A stretch of 64,000 nt of DNA from Scenedesmus sp. ARA3 (GCA_004335835.1 RWJK01001756.1:1-64000); one strand, 5' to 3'; shown: positions 13,024-25,499, counted from the first letter of the stretch. The notes: generated by a model from the letters alone, not told the origin. Numbers and translations: made by a program.

Positions 13024-15575
13024 ATGTCCAAGCAGCGCCAGCTGCGCAACAAGCTATCCTTTGATGAAGACGAAGCAGCAGATGCACCCCCGCCCCCGCC
13101 CCCAGCAGCTAGCAAGAAAGAGAGCTCAAAGCCAAAGAAGTCATCTCTGCTAAGCTTCGGGGACGATGAGGATGCTGCCTTATCATTAGCTAAGCCTAAG
13201 AAAGACAAGTCAAAGGGCTCCAAGTTCCAGCGGGCACACATCAGCAGCAGCGCCAGCGATGGCGCAGCGGCAGCAGCAGCACCTGCGCGGGCGTCAGGAG
13301 GTGAGTGTTGAGGGTTGCTTGCAGGAAAGCTGCGGGCTTGTGCTGTGGCTGTGATTACATCAAACACTTGCGCGTCAACCGCTGCCTGTGTTGGACACAA
13401 CACGTCACAGGCACGCGGCTGCATGCTGATCCCTGCGACAGCCTTGTCTTTGGCAGTCGTGGTGCCAGTTGCTGCTGCCGCTGCTTAGAAATGCGTCACA
13501 TGCCGCACCTGCTGCACTGCGCCGCCGCCGCTGCTGCTGCTGCTGCTGCTGCTGCGTCCTTGCAGGAGAGTACACAGCCGAGAAGCTTGCAGCGCTGCAG
13601 GCAGCCACACAGAAGCTGCCCAGCAAGCTCAAGCCAGCTGCAGCAGCACCATCAGCAGCAGCAGAGGCAGCAGCAGCTGGCGGCGGCGAATTCAAACTGT
13701 CCGGCTCATTCAAAGCGAAGCAGCTCAAGGACGACAGGTTCACCTACAACTACAGCATCACTGGCGCAATCAGCAGCGGCGGCAGCAAAGCTGGGTCAGG
13801 AGTTCCTGCAAGCACTGGAGCAGCAGCAGCAGCAGGGGGTGCAGACAGGCTTGGCTCGGCAGCAGCAGCAGCGGCAGCAGCAGGGGGTGGCATGGGCGGT
13901 GGGTCTGCAGCAGCAGGCCAGGCAGGCGGGGATGCCATGCCGCTGCCCCCACCCCCACGGCCTGCAGGAAAGGCAGCAGCAGCAGCAGGCGGCAGGGGCT
14001 CTGACGCTGGCAGTGGCGGCAGCGGGGATGAGGAGGGTGGCAGTGAAGATGAGGAGGATGCGAATGGCTTTGCTATGCCGGACAAGGAGATGATACGGTG
14101 AGCAGCTTAGGGCTAGGGGCCTGGGTGGTGCACGAGGGCAAATTCTTGTGGATTACAGAAGGCTAGGGGTTGTTGGCTAGGATGCGAATGGCTTTGCCAT
14201 GCCGGATAAGGAGATGATGCGGTGAGCTGCTTAGTGCCTGTTGTTGCCGCAGCGTGCATATATATGTATGCTGCTCGCTTTCTGCATCGTAGTTGCATCA
14301 TTGGTGCGCAATGGACAGTTCATTTGCTGCGCACACATGCACATGGCGCAACAGACACCATGGGACACATGCAGCACTAGGCTGTTGCACTGTGGCAGCC
14401 ATATCACAGGCGTAGCAGGTACATCTTGTGAATGCTGCATTGTGTTGCTGCTGCGGCTGCAGGCTGGCAAAGGCCAAATGTGAGCGGCTGCGGCAGGCCC
14501 ACCTCGCCCCCGACTACCAAAGCATAGCATATGCTTACCCTTGCTGCTTTGTTGGTGATTGCTGCAATTGCAGGCTAGCAAAAGCCAAGCGTGAGCGGCT
14601 GCGGCAGGCCCACCTGGCCCCCGACTACTTACCCCTGGGCGGTGCCAGCCGGCTGCTTGGAGCCTCAGGCAGCACAGCAGCAGCAGGGGCAGCAGGTGGC
14701 GGCCGCGACAGGCTCGCCGGCAGGGGTTTAGGATCTGGGGATGATGACGAGGGTTTAGGTGGGGGTTTAGGTTCTGGATCTGACAGGGAGGGTTCAGGGG
14801 CAGGGTCTGATGGGGAGGAGGAGTTAGAAGAAAGGTTGCGGATGGCGTTTGTTGGGAAGCTGCCGGCAGCAGCAGCAGCAGCAGCAGCAGGCGGCAAGCG
14901 CGGCGGCGGCAGTAGCAGCAGGGCGGCAGCGGGATCTGCTGCAGCAGCAGCTGCTGCTGCTGCTGGGGGGAAGTATGCTACAACAGTGCAAGACGATCAT
15001 GAGGATGCCGAACATTACCATGACGATGATGCGATCATGGCAGATGTGGATGGGAATGCAGCAGCAGGCGGCCCGGAGCAGCAGCGGCTGGCGGCTGCGA
15101 TCCGCCGCAATGCAAAAGGCGGTACTGCCCGCAGTGGCGGCTGGCTGGGTGGTGCCGCTGGCAGCAGCAGCAGTGCAAGGCTTGATCGGGGCGAGGCAGT
15201 GAGAGCGGCTGGAGCTGGCGTGCTAGCGAGTCTGTTGGAAGCTGCGGGGCGTGCTGCGGCGCGGCAGAGGAATCTGGAGCAGAACCTCACCAGGACAAAT
15301 GCAAATTTGGCTGGTGCATTAGAAGAGGCGGAGCGCGTGCGGGTGAGTTCAGGGTTGTATGTATTGGCTGTTCAGGGTTGTATGTATTGCCTTTTGGGGT
15401 GATTGGGGCTTTCGAGGTAACAGGCTGTGTGCGGGTGCATAGCCAGGGCTCTGTGGCTGGTGTGTTTAGATTTTTGGTATGCTGCGTGTTTGAAGCTGCG
15501 GGGCGCGCTGCGGCGCGGCAGAGGAACCTGGCGGTGCAGAGCTTGAAGGCTTACCTGGTTGACCTACTGACATCT

Positions 15576-15628
<53 letters not shown>

Positions 15629-18268
15629 CACCTCTCTGCAGACTGATGCTGCGGCGGCTGGTGAGAAGTATGCATCAGTCCGGATCTTGAAAGCGTACCA
15701 GCCTTACCTACTGACACACCTACTGCTGCTGCTGCTGCTGCTGCTGCCGCTGCCGCTGCCGCAGGCTGATATTGCTTCCACCGGCGAGAAGTACGCCAGC
15801 GTTCAAAGCTTGAAGGCTTACCTGGCTGACCTGGCTGGCTGCCTGGCTGCCAAGGCGCCCCTGGTTGAGGAACTGCAGGATAGCCTGGAGCAAGCACGGG
15901 AGGAGGCAGCAGCAAGCCTGCGGCAGCAGGAGCAGGTGCGCTTGCAGGGGTGCAGAATTTTTTTTCTGCCATGTTTTTTCAATGGGTTCCATGTAATTTT
16001 TTTGAAGGGTGCCAAACATGTGTGGGAGGGTTTGTAATTGGCTGCCTGGCTGCCAAGGCGCCCCTGGTTGAGGAGTTGCAGGATAGCCTGGAGCAGGCAA
16101 GGGAGGAGGCTGCAGCAAGCCTGCGGCAGCAGGAGCAGGTGCGCTGGTCTGCCCTGCAGCTGCAGAGTTTGCTACATGCACTCATTTGCCTGGTTTTTTT
16201 TCATGTTTTCCTATTGTGCTGCCAAAAGGTGTGCAATATGGAGGGTTTGTGATTATGGAGTTGGGTTTTTTTGGCTGTCAAGGCGCCCCTGGTTGAGGAG
16301 CTGCAGGACAGCCTGGAGCAGGCGAGGGAGGAAGCGGCGGCAAGCCTGCGGCAGCAGGAGCAGGTGCGCTGACGCAGTGGCTGTATGCGCTTCCAGTGCT
16401 CGGGTTTGGGCAGGTTGTTGACTAGGGCGTAGGGTGTTGATCGGAGGGGCTGCTTGAGATTGCAACATTGTAGTTTCAAATCAAAGCATACATCAACCTA
16501 CATCAGTAAGAACTGTGTCGGTGCGCCACAGGATGATGAGGCAGCAGTCAGCGCGCCACCGGCTGTGCTGTACCGTGCTGTGCTGCAACAGATTTGTCTT
16601 CCAACTTGCTAGTGATGCCTAATCCGCACAATCTGTGACGTGCTGCTGCTTTGCAGGATGATGAGGCTATCCTGTTTGCGCAAGCAGAAGCAGCTGCCAG
16701 TGCAGCTGTCCTCGGCCGCAGCGGCAATCTGTGATGTAGCCACTTACAACTCATACCCAAAGACTCACCATTCATTAATTGCTTATACCTTGCAGGACGA
16801 CGAGGCCATCCTGTTTGCCCAAGCAGAAGCAGCTGTCAGTGCAGCACTCGCTGTCCTCGGCCGCGGCGGCTCTGTGTAACCTACTATTCACAAATGGACA
16901 CTCACAACTTGTAATGTGCTGTTGCTCCACAGGACGACGAGGCCATCCTGTTTGCCCAAGCAGAGGCAGCAGTCAGTGCGGCACTCGCTGTCTTGGGCCG
17001 TGGCGGCGCCCCAGCAGCAGCGGCAGCAGCAGCAGAACACGCAGCCGCAGAGGCAGAGGCTGCTGCCGTTGCTGCTGCTGCTGCTGGCGGGGCAAGGGAG
17101 CCGCAGGTGGATGAGTTTGGGCGGGACCTGGGGCTGCAGCGGCGGCAGGAGCTGGAGAAAGGCAGCAGCAGGCGGCGCGGCTGCGTTGACGCGCTGCAGC
17201 AGCAGCTGGCAGCAATGCGCGCAGGTGAGCGGTGATTGCTGCTGTGCGTTTTGTGTTGGCGGTGATGCATGATGGCAGCAGCGGGCCTGGATGCGCTGCA
17301 GCAGCAAGTGGCGGCAAAACGCGCTGAGGCGAATTATCACCCTCATCATGTAGTGAAGATGCTCGTGGTGTTGGTGGCAGCTGTGCTGCTGGTCTTGGGG
17401 GTGTATGGGGTAGCTGCGCAAAGCCGTCAACGGGGTGAAGCTTTCATAGGCATGGTGGGCTGTGATGAGCGTTGGTGCGTAGTGTGGGCATTCCTGCTAG
17501 CGCGCTGCAGCAGCAACTGGCGATGGTGACAGGAGCAGCAGTGGAGGTGCCCGTATGCTGCTATGCCTGCTGGTGAGCCTGCAGGGCTGCTGCTGGCAGC
17601 CACCGCTCAAAGTCACATGTATAACATGTCTGCATCCGTCCAACCAGTTAAGCGCTGCTCTTGCTTCCTTGCTCTTGCTGCCTAGCACCGTCAGCCTACA
17701 TCTGCGCTGACAGCGCGTTGCGGCCATGCTCCTGTTTATTTCCTTGATTGTTGCTGCAGGTGGCCGGTTGGATCTTGAAGACACATCGCTGCGGCCAGCA
17801 GCACCAGCAGCAGCAGCAGCAGCAGCACAAGATGCACCCGGCAGCAGCACCTCGCAGCAGCAGCAGCAGCAACTGGAGCCAGAAGCACTACAGCAGTACC
17901 GCCGGCGCCGCCAGGACGTACTGGATCTGATTCCAACTGTGTTTGCAGATGCAGATGAGCAGTATGCCAGCCTGGCAGCAGTAAAAGCCAAGCTTGAGGG
18001 TTTCAAGGCGCAATACCCTAAGGAGTATGCCACGGCATACATCGGCGAGAGCGCTGCTGCGCTGTTTGCTCCATTTGTGCGGCTAGAGCTGCTGCAATGG
18101 GAGCCGCTGCCGCTGCTGCAGCAGCAGCAGCAGCAGCAGCAAGGTGGCAGCAGTGGTTCAGCAGCAGCAGCAGCAGACGGCCACTCCCAGCAGCAGCAGC
18201 AGCAGGCGGCTGGTTTTGACACACAGGATTGGTACCAGCAGCTGTTTGAGTATGGGCTGGCGTCCAGC

Positions 18269-18304
<36 letters not shown>

Positions 18305-19026
18305 GATGATGCTGATGCCAACTTGGTGCCGCAGCTGGTTGAAAGCCTGGTGCTGCCGCTGGCTCTAAGCCTGGTTGCGAGGTGAGAGGCAAGGATACAC
18401 AATCAAACATCAAACAACATTAGTTACAGGGTGGCTGTGGGGGCGGGGGTGAGGGCTTAGAATATTCAGGTCAGGTTGCCTCAGAGGCGCCCAGTAGCAG
18501 TTACAGTTCATACTCTTCTCATCCCTGATGTTTCTTTTGCATGCAGGTGCTGGGACCCCTGCCAACTCCCTCAGAGCCGCGCAGTAGCTGCCCTGGTGTC
18601 AGACCTGTTTGTGTATGTGCCAGCAGACAAGGAAGATATGGCTCAGCTGCTGGCACTGACAACAGGCTCCCTAGAAGCAGCAGCAGCAGCAGCAGCAGTG
18701 CCACCCTGGCCCTCGGCAGCAGCAGCAGCGTCCCCAATCGCACAGGCAGTGCTGCAGCTGCGGTTTAGGCGAGCCGCCGCGCTGCTGCAGGGTTTACTAG
18801 GGTTCAAGGAGCTGCTGAGTCAGCAGCTGATGGTCAAACTAACGCTGCAGGGTTTAGTGGCGCAGCTTGTACCCTGCTTACGTGGCAGCTTGTCAGATCT
18901 GCCCCTGGCAGTAGCGCGGGCAGAGGCTGTGGTTCAGGGTTTACCGGGGTCGTGGTTTAGGGAGGGTTCAGCGCCCCGGGAGGCTCAGCCGCTGCTTGAT
19001 GTGCTGGCGAGCCTTGCACGCAGCAT

Positions 19027-19057
<31 letters not shown>

Positions 19058-19153
19058 TTGGGCCCGCTGGCAAGGCGTGTGGCGCTGCTGCTGGTGCATG
19101 TTGGGCTGGCGGAGCAGGCGCAGCGGCTTGGCAGGCTGATTGGCAGCAGCTAG
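13024..19153 (+). CDS. ILP1: PAXBP1/GCFC2-ILP1 family splicing factor
   Basis: Seven exons: 13024-13300, 13566-14097, 14574-15342, 15765-15935, 16933-17224, 17760-18381 and 18547-19153 (TAG), giving 1089 aa. Phases agree throughout. Family members bind Prp43-type disassembly complexes of the intron-lariat spliceosome; plant ILP1 partners NTR1. Evidence: an N-terminal KLSFDEDE and LLSFGDDED charged region; NGFAMPDKEMIR joined to LAKAKRERLRQAHLAPDYLP (residues about 258-290), the hallmark of PAXBP1/ILP1; a central coiled coil (LVEELQDSLEQAREEAAAS, DDEAILFAQAEAAVSAALA); and a C-terminal GCFC domain with PTVFADADEQYASL, RLELLQWEPL, DTQDWYQQLFEYGL, LVPQLVESLVLPL and CWDPCQLPQSRAV. The length exceeds the ~900 aa usual for the family because of Ala/Gln/Gly/Ser runs. 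Several exon boundaries have tandem copies in the introns, and the terminal exon is followed by a long copy array. Confidence 0.93.
14181..14520 (+). repeat. Copies of the exon 2 donor side and exon 3 acceptor side (ILP1)
   Basis: At 14181-14222 the last ~14 codons of exon 2 recur with a donor (GATGCG|GTGAGC). At 14462-14520 the first ~20 codons of exon 3 recur behind a ctgcag acceptor but break off before any donor. Both lie in intron 2, in the expected order (donor copy downstream of its exon, acceptor copy upstream of its exon). Confidence 0.9.
15493..15700 (+). repeat. Copies of exon 3 and exon 4 segments in ILP1 intron 3
   Basis: About 15493-15530 repeats the EAAGRAAARQRNL codons of exon 3 and runs directly into a piece of exon 4 (VQSLKAYL). 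A second piece at 15644-15700 repeats exon 4 from its acceptor (GEKYASV, ILKAY). A (CTG)n run lies between them and another precedes the true exon 4. Confidence 0.85.
16036..16362 (+). repeat. Two donor-side copies of ILP1 exon 4
   Basis: The 3' ~33 codons of exon 4 (AAKAPLVEELQDSLEQAREE to QQEQ) plus donor GTGCGC recur at about 16036-16138 and 16272-16362. Neither has an acceptor in front, so neither can be an exon on its own. Confidence 0.92.
16523..16880 (+). repeat. Three acceptor-side copies of ILP1 exon 5
   Basis: Segments starting GATGATGAG or GACGACGAG behind an acceptor lie near 16532 (shortened), 16658 and 16797, before the intact exon at 16933. Copies 2 and 3 keep DDEAILFAQAEAA and stop soon after the shared region. 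Confidence 0.92.
17281..17535 (+). repeat. Two donor-side copies of ILP1 exon 5
   Basis: Degenerate repeats of the GCVDALQQQLAAMRA codons lie at about 17283-17335 and 17500-17531, downstream of the intact exon 5 end at 17224. The second keeps a GTGACAG donor-like end. Confidence 0.7.
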
Positions 19154-19935
19154 GGCAGCATGCCGCAGCAGCAACAGCTGGTGTGGCGGGTGGGGCTGCT
19201 GCTGGTGCATGTGGGGCTGGGGGAGCAGGCGCAGCGGTTAGGAAGGTTGATTGGCAGCAGCTAGGCTGGCGGCAGCGGCAGCAGTTAGGCTGGCAGCAGC
19301 AGCAGCGGGCAGCAGCAGGGCGCTGTGGCTGGTGCATGTTGGGCTGGGCGAGCAGGCGCAGCGGCTGGGGAGGCTCATTGGCAGCAGCTAGGCTGGCAGC
19401 AGCAGCAGCAGCAGTGGCAGCAGCAGCTGGTGTGGCGTTTGGCGCTGCTGCTGGTGCATGTGGGGCTGGGCGAGCAGGCGCAGCGGCTGGGGAGGCTCAT
19501 TAGCAGCAGCTAGGCCAGCAACAGCAGCAGCTGCTGGTTCATATTGGGCTGGGCGAGCAGGCGCAGCGGCTGGGGAGGCTGATTGGCAGCAGCTAGGTCA
19601 GCAGCAGCAGCAGAGCGCTGCTCCTGGTGCATGTTGGGCTAGCTGAGCAGGCGCAGCGGCTGGGGAGGCTGATCAGCAGCAGCTAGGCTGGCAGGAGCTA
19701 GGCCAGCATGCAACAGCAGCAGCAGCAACAGCAGTCGGCCCCAGCAGCGTGCATTGCCGCTGCTGGTGCATGTTGGGCTGGGCGAGCAGGCGCAGCGGTT
19801 AGGAAGGTTGATCGGCAGCAGCTAGGTCAGCAGCAACAGCAGCAGCAGTAGCAGCAGCAACTCGGCCGTCTGGCGGATGGTGCTGCTGCTGGTGCGGCGC
19901 AGCGTCTGGGGCGTCTGATTGGCAGCAGCTAGCTT
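19154..19935 (+). repeat. Array of about seven terminal-exon copies after ILP1
   Basis: The last ~25 codons of ILP1 (LLVHVGLAEQAQRLGRLIGS then TAG) recur near 19194-19263, 19330-19390, 19445-19512, 19533-19596, 19623-19686, 19757-19822 and 19880-19930, separated by CAG-rich spacers. A more decayed trace lies near 20003-20036. Nearly every copy keeps the AGCAGCTAG end. Period is roughly 65-135 bp. Confidence 0.93.
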
Positions 19936-19955
19936 GCCAGCCGGCTGGCTTTGAG

Positions 19956-19986
<31 letters not shown>

Positions 19987-20897
19987 TGGGCCTGCTGGCT
20001 CGGCATGCAGCCTGCTTGCCAATTGCGGCAGCTAGGCGAGGTGCAATTATGCATGCAGCGTAGTTACCGCTGTGAAGCTGCGTATACATTGTGGGCGTAG
20101 GGTTTTAGTACTTCTGGTTGCTGTGCACGTGCTGTTACAAAGCGTTCCACCTTCAACCGTTTTCACTGTGTAGGCAAGGGTTGCCAAGGCGTGGCCAGGC
20201 GCCTGCAAAATGACAGTTATAGCATGGTAAATGCACAACTGTGCACCTGCAAGCAACGCTGCAGCCTTCTGCTGTGCTTGCTGGCTTGCACAGGCCGTTG
20301 TGCAGCGATGGTATCACCATGGTTCGATAGCTGTGGTGTGATGGGTAACATGTTGTCGTTGACCATTACAAGGTGGTCAAAGCAGCCCAGTGCAGCACAT
20401 GTGCGCACGGGTGCTGTGGCAATTGGAACTGCCTTAGCAATCCACGATCCATCATGGCATGCCAGTAACTACGTGTCCTGTCTTTGCCGCGGCCACGCCG
20501 CTTGAAGCTGCCATAGCAACCATTGACATTCATTAAAACAAACTTTGCTTATTCATGGTTAAGGCTACCTGCGGCCGCAGCAGTTTGTTATGATCATTGC
20601 TGCTTCGTAGGTGCCTGTTGACTAATCACGGGATAAGTGGGGGCGCACGCCGTGCAGGGCTTAGTGACATTGGTTCGTGATTTCACTTAGTACACGCGAA
20701 AATTTTCATATGCGGCATTCCTTTACGGGATCTTCATCGTGCACTTCATCAGTGACTGCCGTGATTGGGTGACTCGCCTGTGCAGGCCAAAGATCCGACC
20801 AAGCCCCTCGAACAAGCACCGTAGCAAAAGAAACCTTGTCGTTGTAACCTCGCAGAGGTACATGCTGAAGAGCAGCGCCAGCTGCAGCATTCCGCTT

Positions 20898-20930
<33 letters not shown>

Positions 20931-21475
20931 CAGGTGTTCGACTTTGCTGCTGCTGTCAGCGGCTATCTAAGCAGAGTGATTTTCCCAGAATAACAAGAGC
21001 TTGTGAAGCGCTGCTCCCTGGTGCAGGCAGCAATCCCACTACCCACAACACTTGCTTGGCTGCTGCACTCCACCCAGCATGTCACATGCTGTGCTGGGGA
21101 TGCAGCATGAGTGCTTGAGCAGCCTTGCTGCTGCAGTGCTAGGATCACAGCAAGTGCAGCTGACTCGCACTCAGGCTTTCATGATTACAGAATGTAGCAG
21201 CAACAGCAACAGCAGCAGCAGCAGTTGCGCACCCCTTTCTGTGCCATGCTGAACGCTCAGCCTGCGACCTGTGCATGTCAGTTAGAAAGCCCAAAGCCTG
21301 AGTTGCTGCTGCTGCTGCTGCCACCTGCTGCCCTGAACTTCAATGCGTTTGACTGCAAGCGCCAGCAGTGCTAGCAAGCAGCGTCATCACACTGTGCAGG
21401 TGACAGCACAGCCGCCACACACGCATCAGCACTGCTAGCAGTCGAGCCTAGCACAGCAGCAGCAGCAGCAGCTCC
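19936..21475. other. Intergenic region between ILP1 and the amino-acid permease
   Basis: Apart from the array tail, one inverted copy of a dispersed element (20210-20257) and CAG runs near 20905 and 21310, I see nothing with supportable coding structure. It should hold the ILP1 3' end and the permease promoter. Confidence 0.5.
20210..20257 (-). repeat. Dispersed ~48-bp element, copy 2 (inverted)
   Basis: Read on the minus strand it has GCTTGCAGGTGCACAG, the shared GTTGTGCATTTACCATGC core and TATAACTGTCAT. It lies between ILP1 and the permease. Confidence 0.85.
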
Positions 21476-21538
21476 ATGGCACCACGCGGCAGCAGCAGCA
21501 GAGGCGCGCACACACATGGCACACACGACGTGGAGTTG

Positions 21539-21569
<31 letters not shown>

Positions 21570-22314
21570 GCCATCATGGTGACGTGTCGGGGCTGCGGCG
21601 GCGCTCCTCACTGCTGCTGCGCGCTGACCTGTCTCAAGGATCTATGCTGGGCTCACACCACACGGGACACAGTGAGTGACGGCCTGCATGTGCGTGTGCT
21701 GTTATGTGCTGGTGCGTGCTGGATCTGTCCCAAGGAATTCCTCTTGGATCACACCGCAATGGACACAGTGAGTAGCTGCCTGCATGTGCGTGTGTGCTGG
21801 TGTGTGCTGTTATGTGCTGGATCTGTCCCAAGGATTTCCTCTTAGATCACACCGCAACAGCCACAATGCGTGGCTGCCTGCATGTGTGTTTGTGTTCTGC
21901 TGTGTGCTGACCTGTCCCAAGGACCCACTCTGGCGTCTCAAGACACGGGACACAGTGAGTGCCGCCTGCATGTGCTTGAGTGCCCACAGCAGCCCGTGCT
22001 TTCGACCAGCAGCTCCTGAGGCAGCAGCAGCCCACAGTCACACACAAACCCATAGGCACTGTCACAGCTGTGCACAGCTTGCAGCTGCAGGGTGTTGCGG
22101 CTGACATGAGACTGGATCCTGGCACCATGGTGTGCCAGCTGTGCAGCGGGAGCTACGCCTTAATGCACCTGGTGACAGCTGCAACCATCGCTGCTGGCGC
22201 CGCTGTTGCTGCTGCCGCTGCTGCTGCTGCTGCTACAGCCAGCTGGCCGGTCGCCACCGGCCACATCATCACCACCATCATCGGAGCAGGCGTGCTGGGC
22301 CTGCCACACGCTGA

Positions 22315-22407
<93 letters not shown>

Positions 22408-22500
22408 ACAGCCAGCTGGCCAGTTGCCACAGGCCACATCATCACCACCATTACTGGAGCAGGCGTGCTGGGCCTGCCTCACAGCATGACACATCTGACG

Positions 22501-22540
<40 letters not shown>

Positions 22541-25466
22541 CCGGTCGCCACCGGCCACATCATCACCACCATCATTGGAGCAGCCGTGCTGGGCCTGCCA
22601 CACACTGACGCTGCTGCTGCTCCCGCTACCGCTGCTGCTGCTGCTGCTGCCGCGCTAGCCAGCTGGCCGATCGCCACCGGCCACATCATCACCACCATTA
22701 TTGGAGCAGGCGTGCTGGGCCTGCCACACAATGACGCTGCTGCTGCTCCCGCTACGGCTGCTGCTGCTGCTGCTGCTGCTGCCGCGCAGCCAGCTGGCCG
22801 ATCGCCACCGGCCACATCATCACCACCATCATCGGAGCAGGCGTGCTGGGCCTGCCTCACAGCATGGCCTGGCTGGGCTGGGTCGGCGGCTGCGGCGCGC
22901 TGCTGTTATTTTATGTTATAACGCTCTGGTGCATGTGGATGCTGGCGGACGTGTATGCAGTGAAGGGGCGGCGCCACAGCCGCTACAAGGACGCAGTGGC
23001 ATCTATCTTAGGTGAGGGGGCCACTGATTTATTGCAGCTATGATATTCGGGCCTTGAGTACTGTTCTCGCACCCTGCTTGCTGGTCTGCTCTGCACCTTG
23101 TGTGCGGCTACATGGAGTTGATAGTGCAGTTGTGCTGCTGTCGACGCTTGCTCACACAACCTATTTTCTACCCAAATTCACGTGCCTGCTCCTGGCTGTA
23201 TGCAGGCCCGCGCGCTGCGGGAGTGCTGTTGCAAGGCAGCTACAACCCCTCCCACTTTTCTCCTAAAACACACACACCGTGCCTACTTGATGATTTTTCT
23301 GTGCAGGCCCCAGAGCTGCCGTGGTGCTGAGTGTGCTGCAGCATGCCACCATGCTGCTGGTGGCACTTGCTTGCTCTTCATCCCCTTCTTCTCCCCAACT
23401 AACATGCCTGCTGCTCTTCTGCAGGCCCGCGCGCTGCGGTAGTGATGTTGCAAGGCAGCTACAAGCCTTCCCACTTTCCTAACACACCACACACACCGTG
23501 CCTACTGCTTTGCCATTCTGTGCAGGCCCCAGGGCTGCAGTGATGCTGTCTGTGCTGCAGCACGCCACCATGCTGCTGCTGGCACTTGCTTGCTTGTTTT
23601 TCCCTTCTTCTCCCCAATTCACATGCCTGCTGCTGGCTGGATGCAGGCCCGCGCGCTACGGTGGTGCTGTTGCAAAGCAGCTACAACCCTTCCCGCTGTC
23701 GTCACACATCACACACACCGCGCCTACTGCGGAAGTTTTCTGTATGCAGGCCTGCGCGCTGCCGTGGTGCTGAGTGTGCTGCAGCATGCCACCATGCTGC
23801 TGGTGACACTTGCTTGCTCTTTTTCCGCGTCTTCTCCCCAACTAACATGCCTACTGCTTTATTTTTATGTGCAGGCCCCAGGGCGGCGGTGGTGCTGAGT
23901 GTGCTGCAGCATGCCACCATGCTGCTGGTGACACTAGGCTACCACATTGCGGGGGCAGAGTCGCTGGCATACATCGCTGGCCAGGCCTGCCAGGTGAGCT
24001 GCATTCAAATCTGAAGCTAGAGTGAGGTTTAAGGGTGCCGGAACTCTGTGTTACAGATGTCACCGGCATACATTACCATGCTGCTGGTGACAATCAGCCA
24101 CCACGTCTTAGAAGGCTTAGCATGTCAGGGTGCAGGGCCCCACCATGCTGCCGGTGAAGCTGGGCTACCACATCGTGGGCGCTGAGTCACTCGCATACAT
24201 CGCTGGCCAGGCCTGCCAGGTGCGCGGCATGTGTAGCAGGGGTCAGGGGTTGGGTTCAAGGTGTAGAAAGGGTTTAGGGATATAGGGTCCCACCATGCTA
24301 CTGGTGACGCTGGGCTACCACATTGCAGGGGCAGAGTCGCTGGGATACATCGCTGGCCAGGCCTGCCAGGTGCGTCAGGCCTGCCACCTGCAGATCAAGC
24401 AAGGGTTCCAGGGTTTCAAGGGCTTCAGAGTTGAATTTTTTTTTATCAAGTTTTCAGCAGGTTCAGCCACTGTGCTACACCTAGGGACAGGCGTGTGAGG
24501 TGCATGGCTCCTGCAGCTGCTGACTCATCGTTGCAACCAGGCCTGCTTCAACCTGGGCCTACGCCTTGAGGACGCGGCTGCTGGCAGCTTCCTGAATGTC
24601 TTCTGGGCCATGGCACTCATTTCTGCTGCAGCAAACCTGATTTGAGTTCTCTGGCACACGTTCCTGCTGCTGTTGTTTGCGCGTTGCTGCTGCCGCTGCT
24701 GCCGCCGCTGCTGCTGCTGCTGCTGCTGCTGCAGCAGCTTGCCAGGAAATGGCCAGCGCAGCTGGTGGCTGCCATCACCGCTGGTGTGCTAATGCTACTC
24801 ACTGGCTCAAACTCTGTATGCGTGCTTGTTGCTGCCTGCAGATGATGGGCAAGCCTCAAGACAGCTGCATGGACACCTACTGGGTCATGGCAGTTATCTT
24901 TGGGGCCATGCAGATGCTGACCAGCCAACTACCAAATCTGGAAGCAGCGTGGTGGACATCCCTGATTGGCGCAGCCATGTCATTTGGGTGAGGACCTGGC
25001 TTTTGCAGGGTTTTACTATGGAACGATTTATGCTTTGCAGCTGTGGGGTTTGGGGGGGGGGTGCAGATGCTGCCCAGCCAGCTGCCCAACCTTGAAGCGG
25101 CTTGGTGGACGTCACTCATAGTCACTGCCATGTCATTTGGGTGAGGGATTATGGTTCACAGGCTCAGGTTTTGGAGGGCTTGGGGGTTACATCAGCAGCC
25201 ATGTCATCTGGGCGAGTGGGCTCAGTGAGCAGTGGGGAGTGGCTTGGGCCGGCTCAGGGCACACATCTTTGGGGGTGCGCACATGCTGGCCATCAACTAC
25301 CCGACCTGAAGCCGCTTGGGTGAAATCTATATGATCATGGACATGTCATTCAAGCGAGCTGCTGCTGCTGCTGCTGCAGGTATTCTGCTGTGGCCATTGC
25401 CCTTGGTGCCAGCCAGGCGTTTCAACACCAGGGCAGTGTCTCGGGCACAACTACAACGTTTAACCT

Positions 25467-25499
<33 letters not shown>

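Noticed and set aside
22132..22860. One large Ala/Leu-rich open frame through the permease exon-2 copies
   Set aside because: It reads through CTG runs and copies; only the last copy joins in phase to flanking exons and gives the normal AAP length.
21590..24371. A CRISPR-like look (regular repeats with spacers)
   Set aside because: The repeats are exon-boundary copies with protein-coding character, the spacing is irregular, and the host is a eukaryote.
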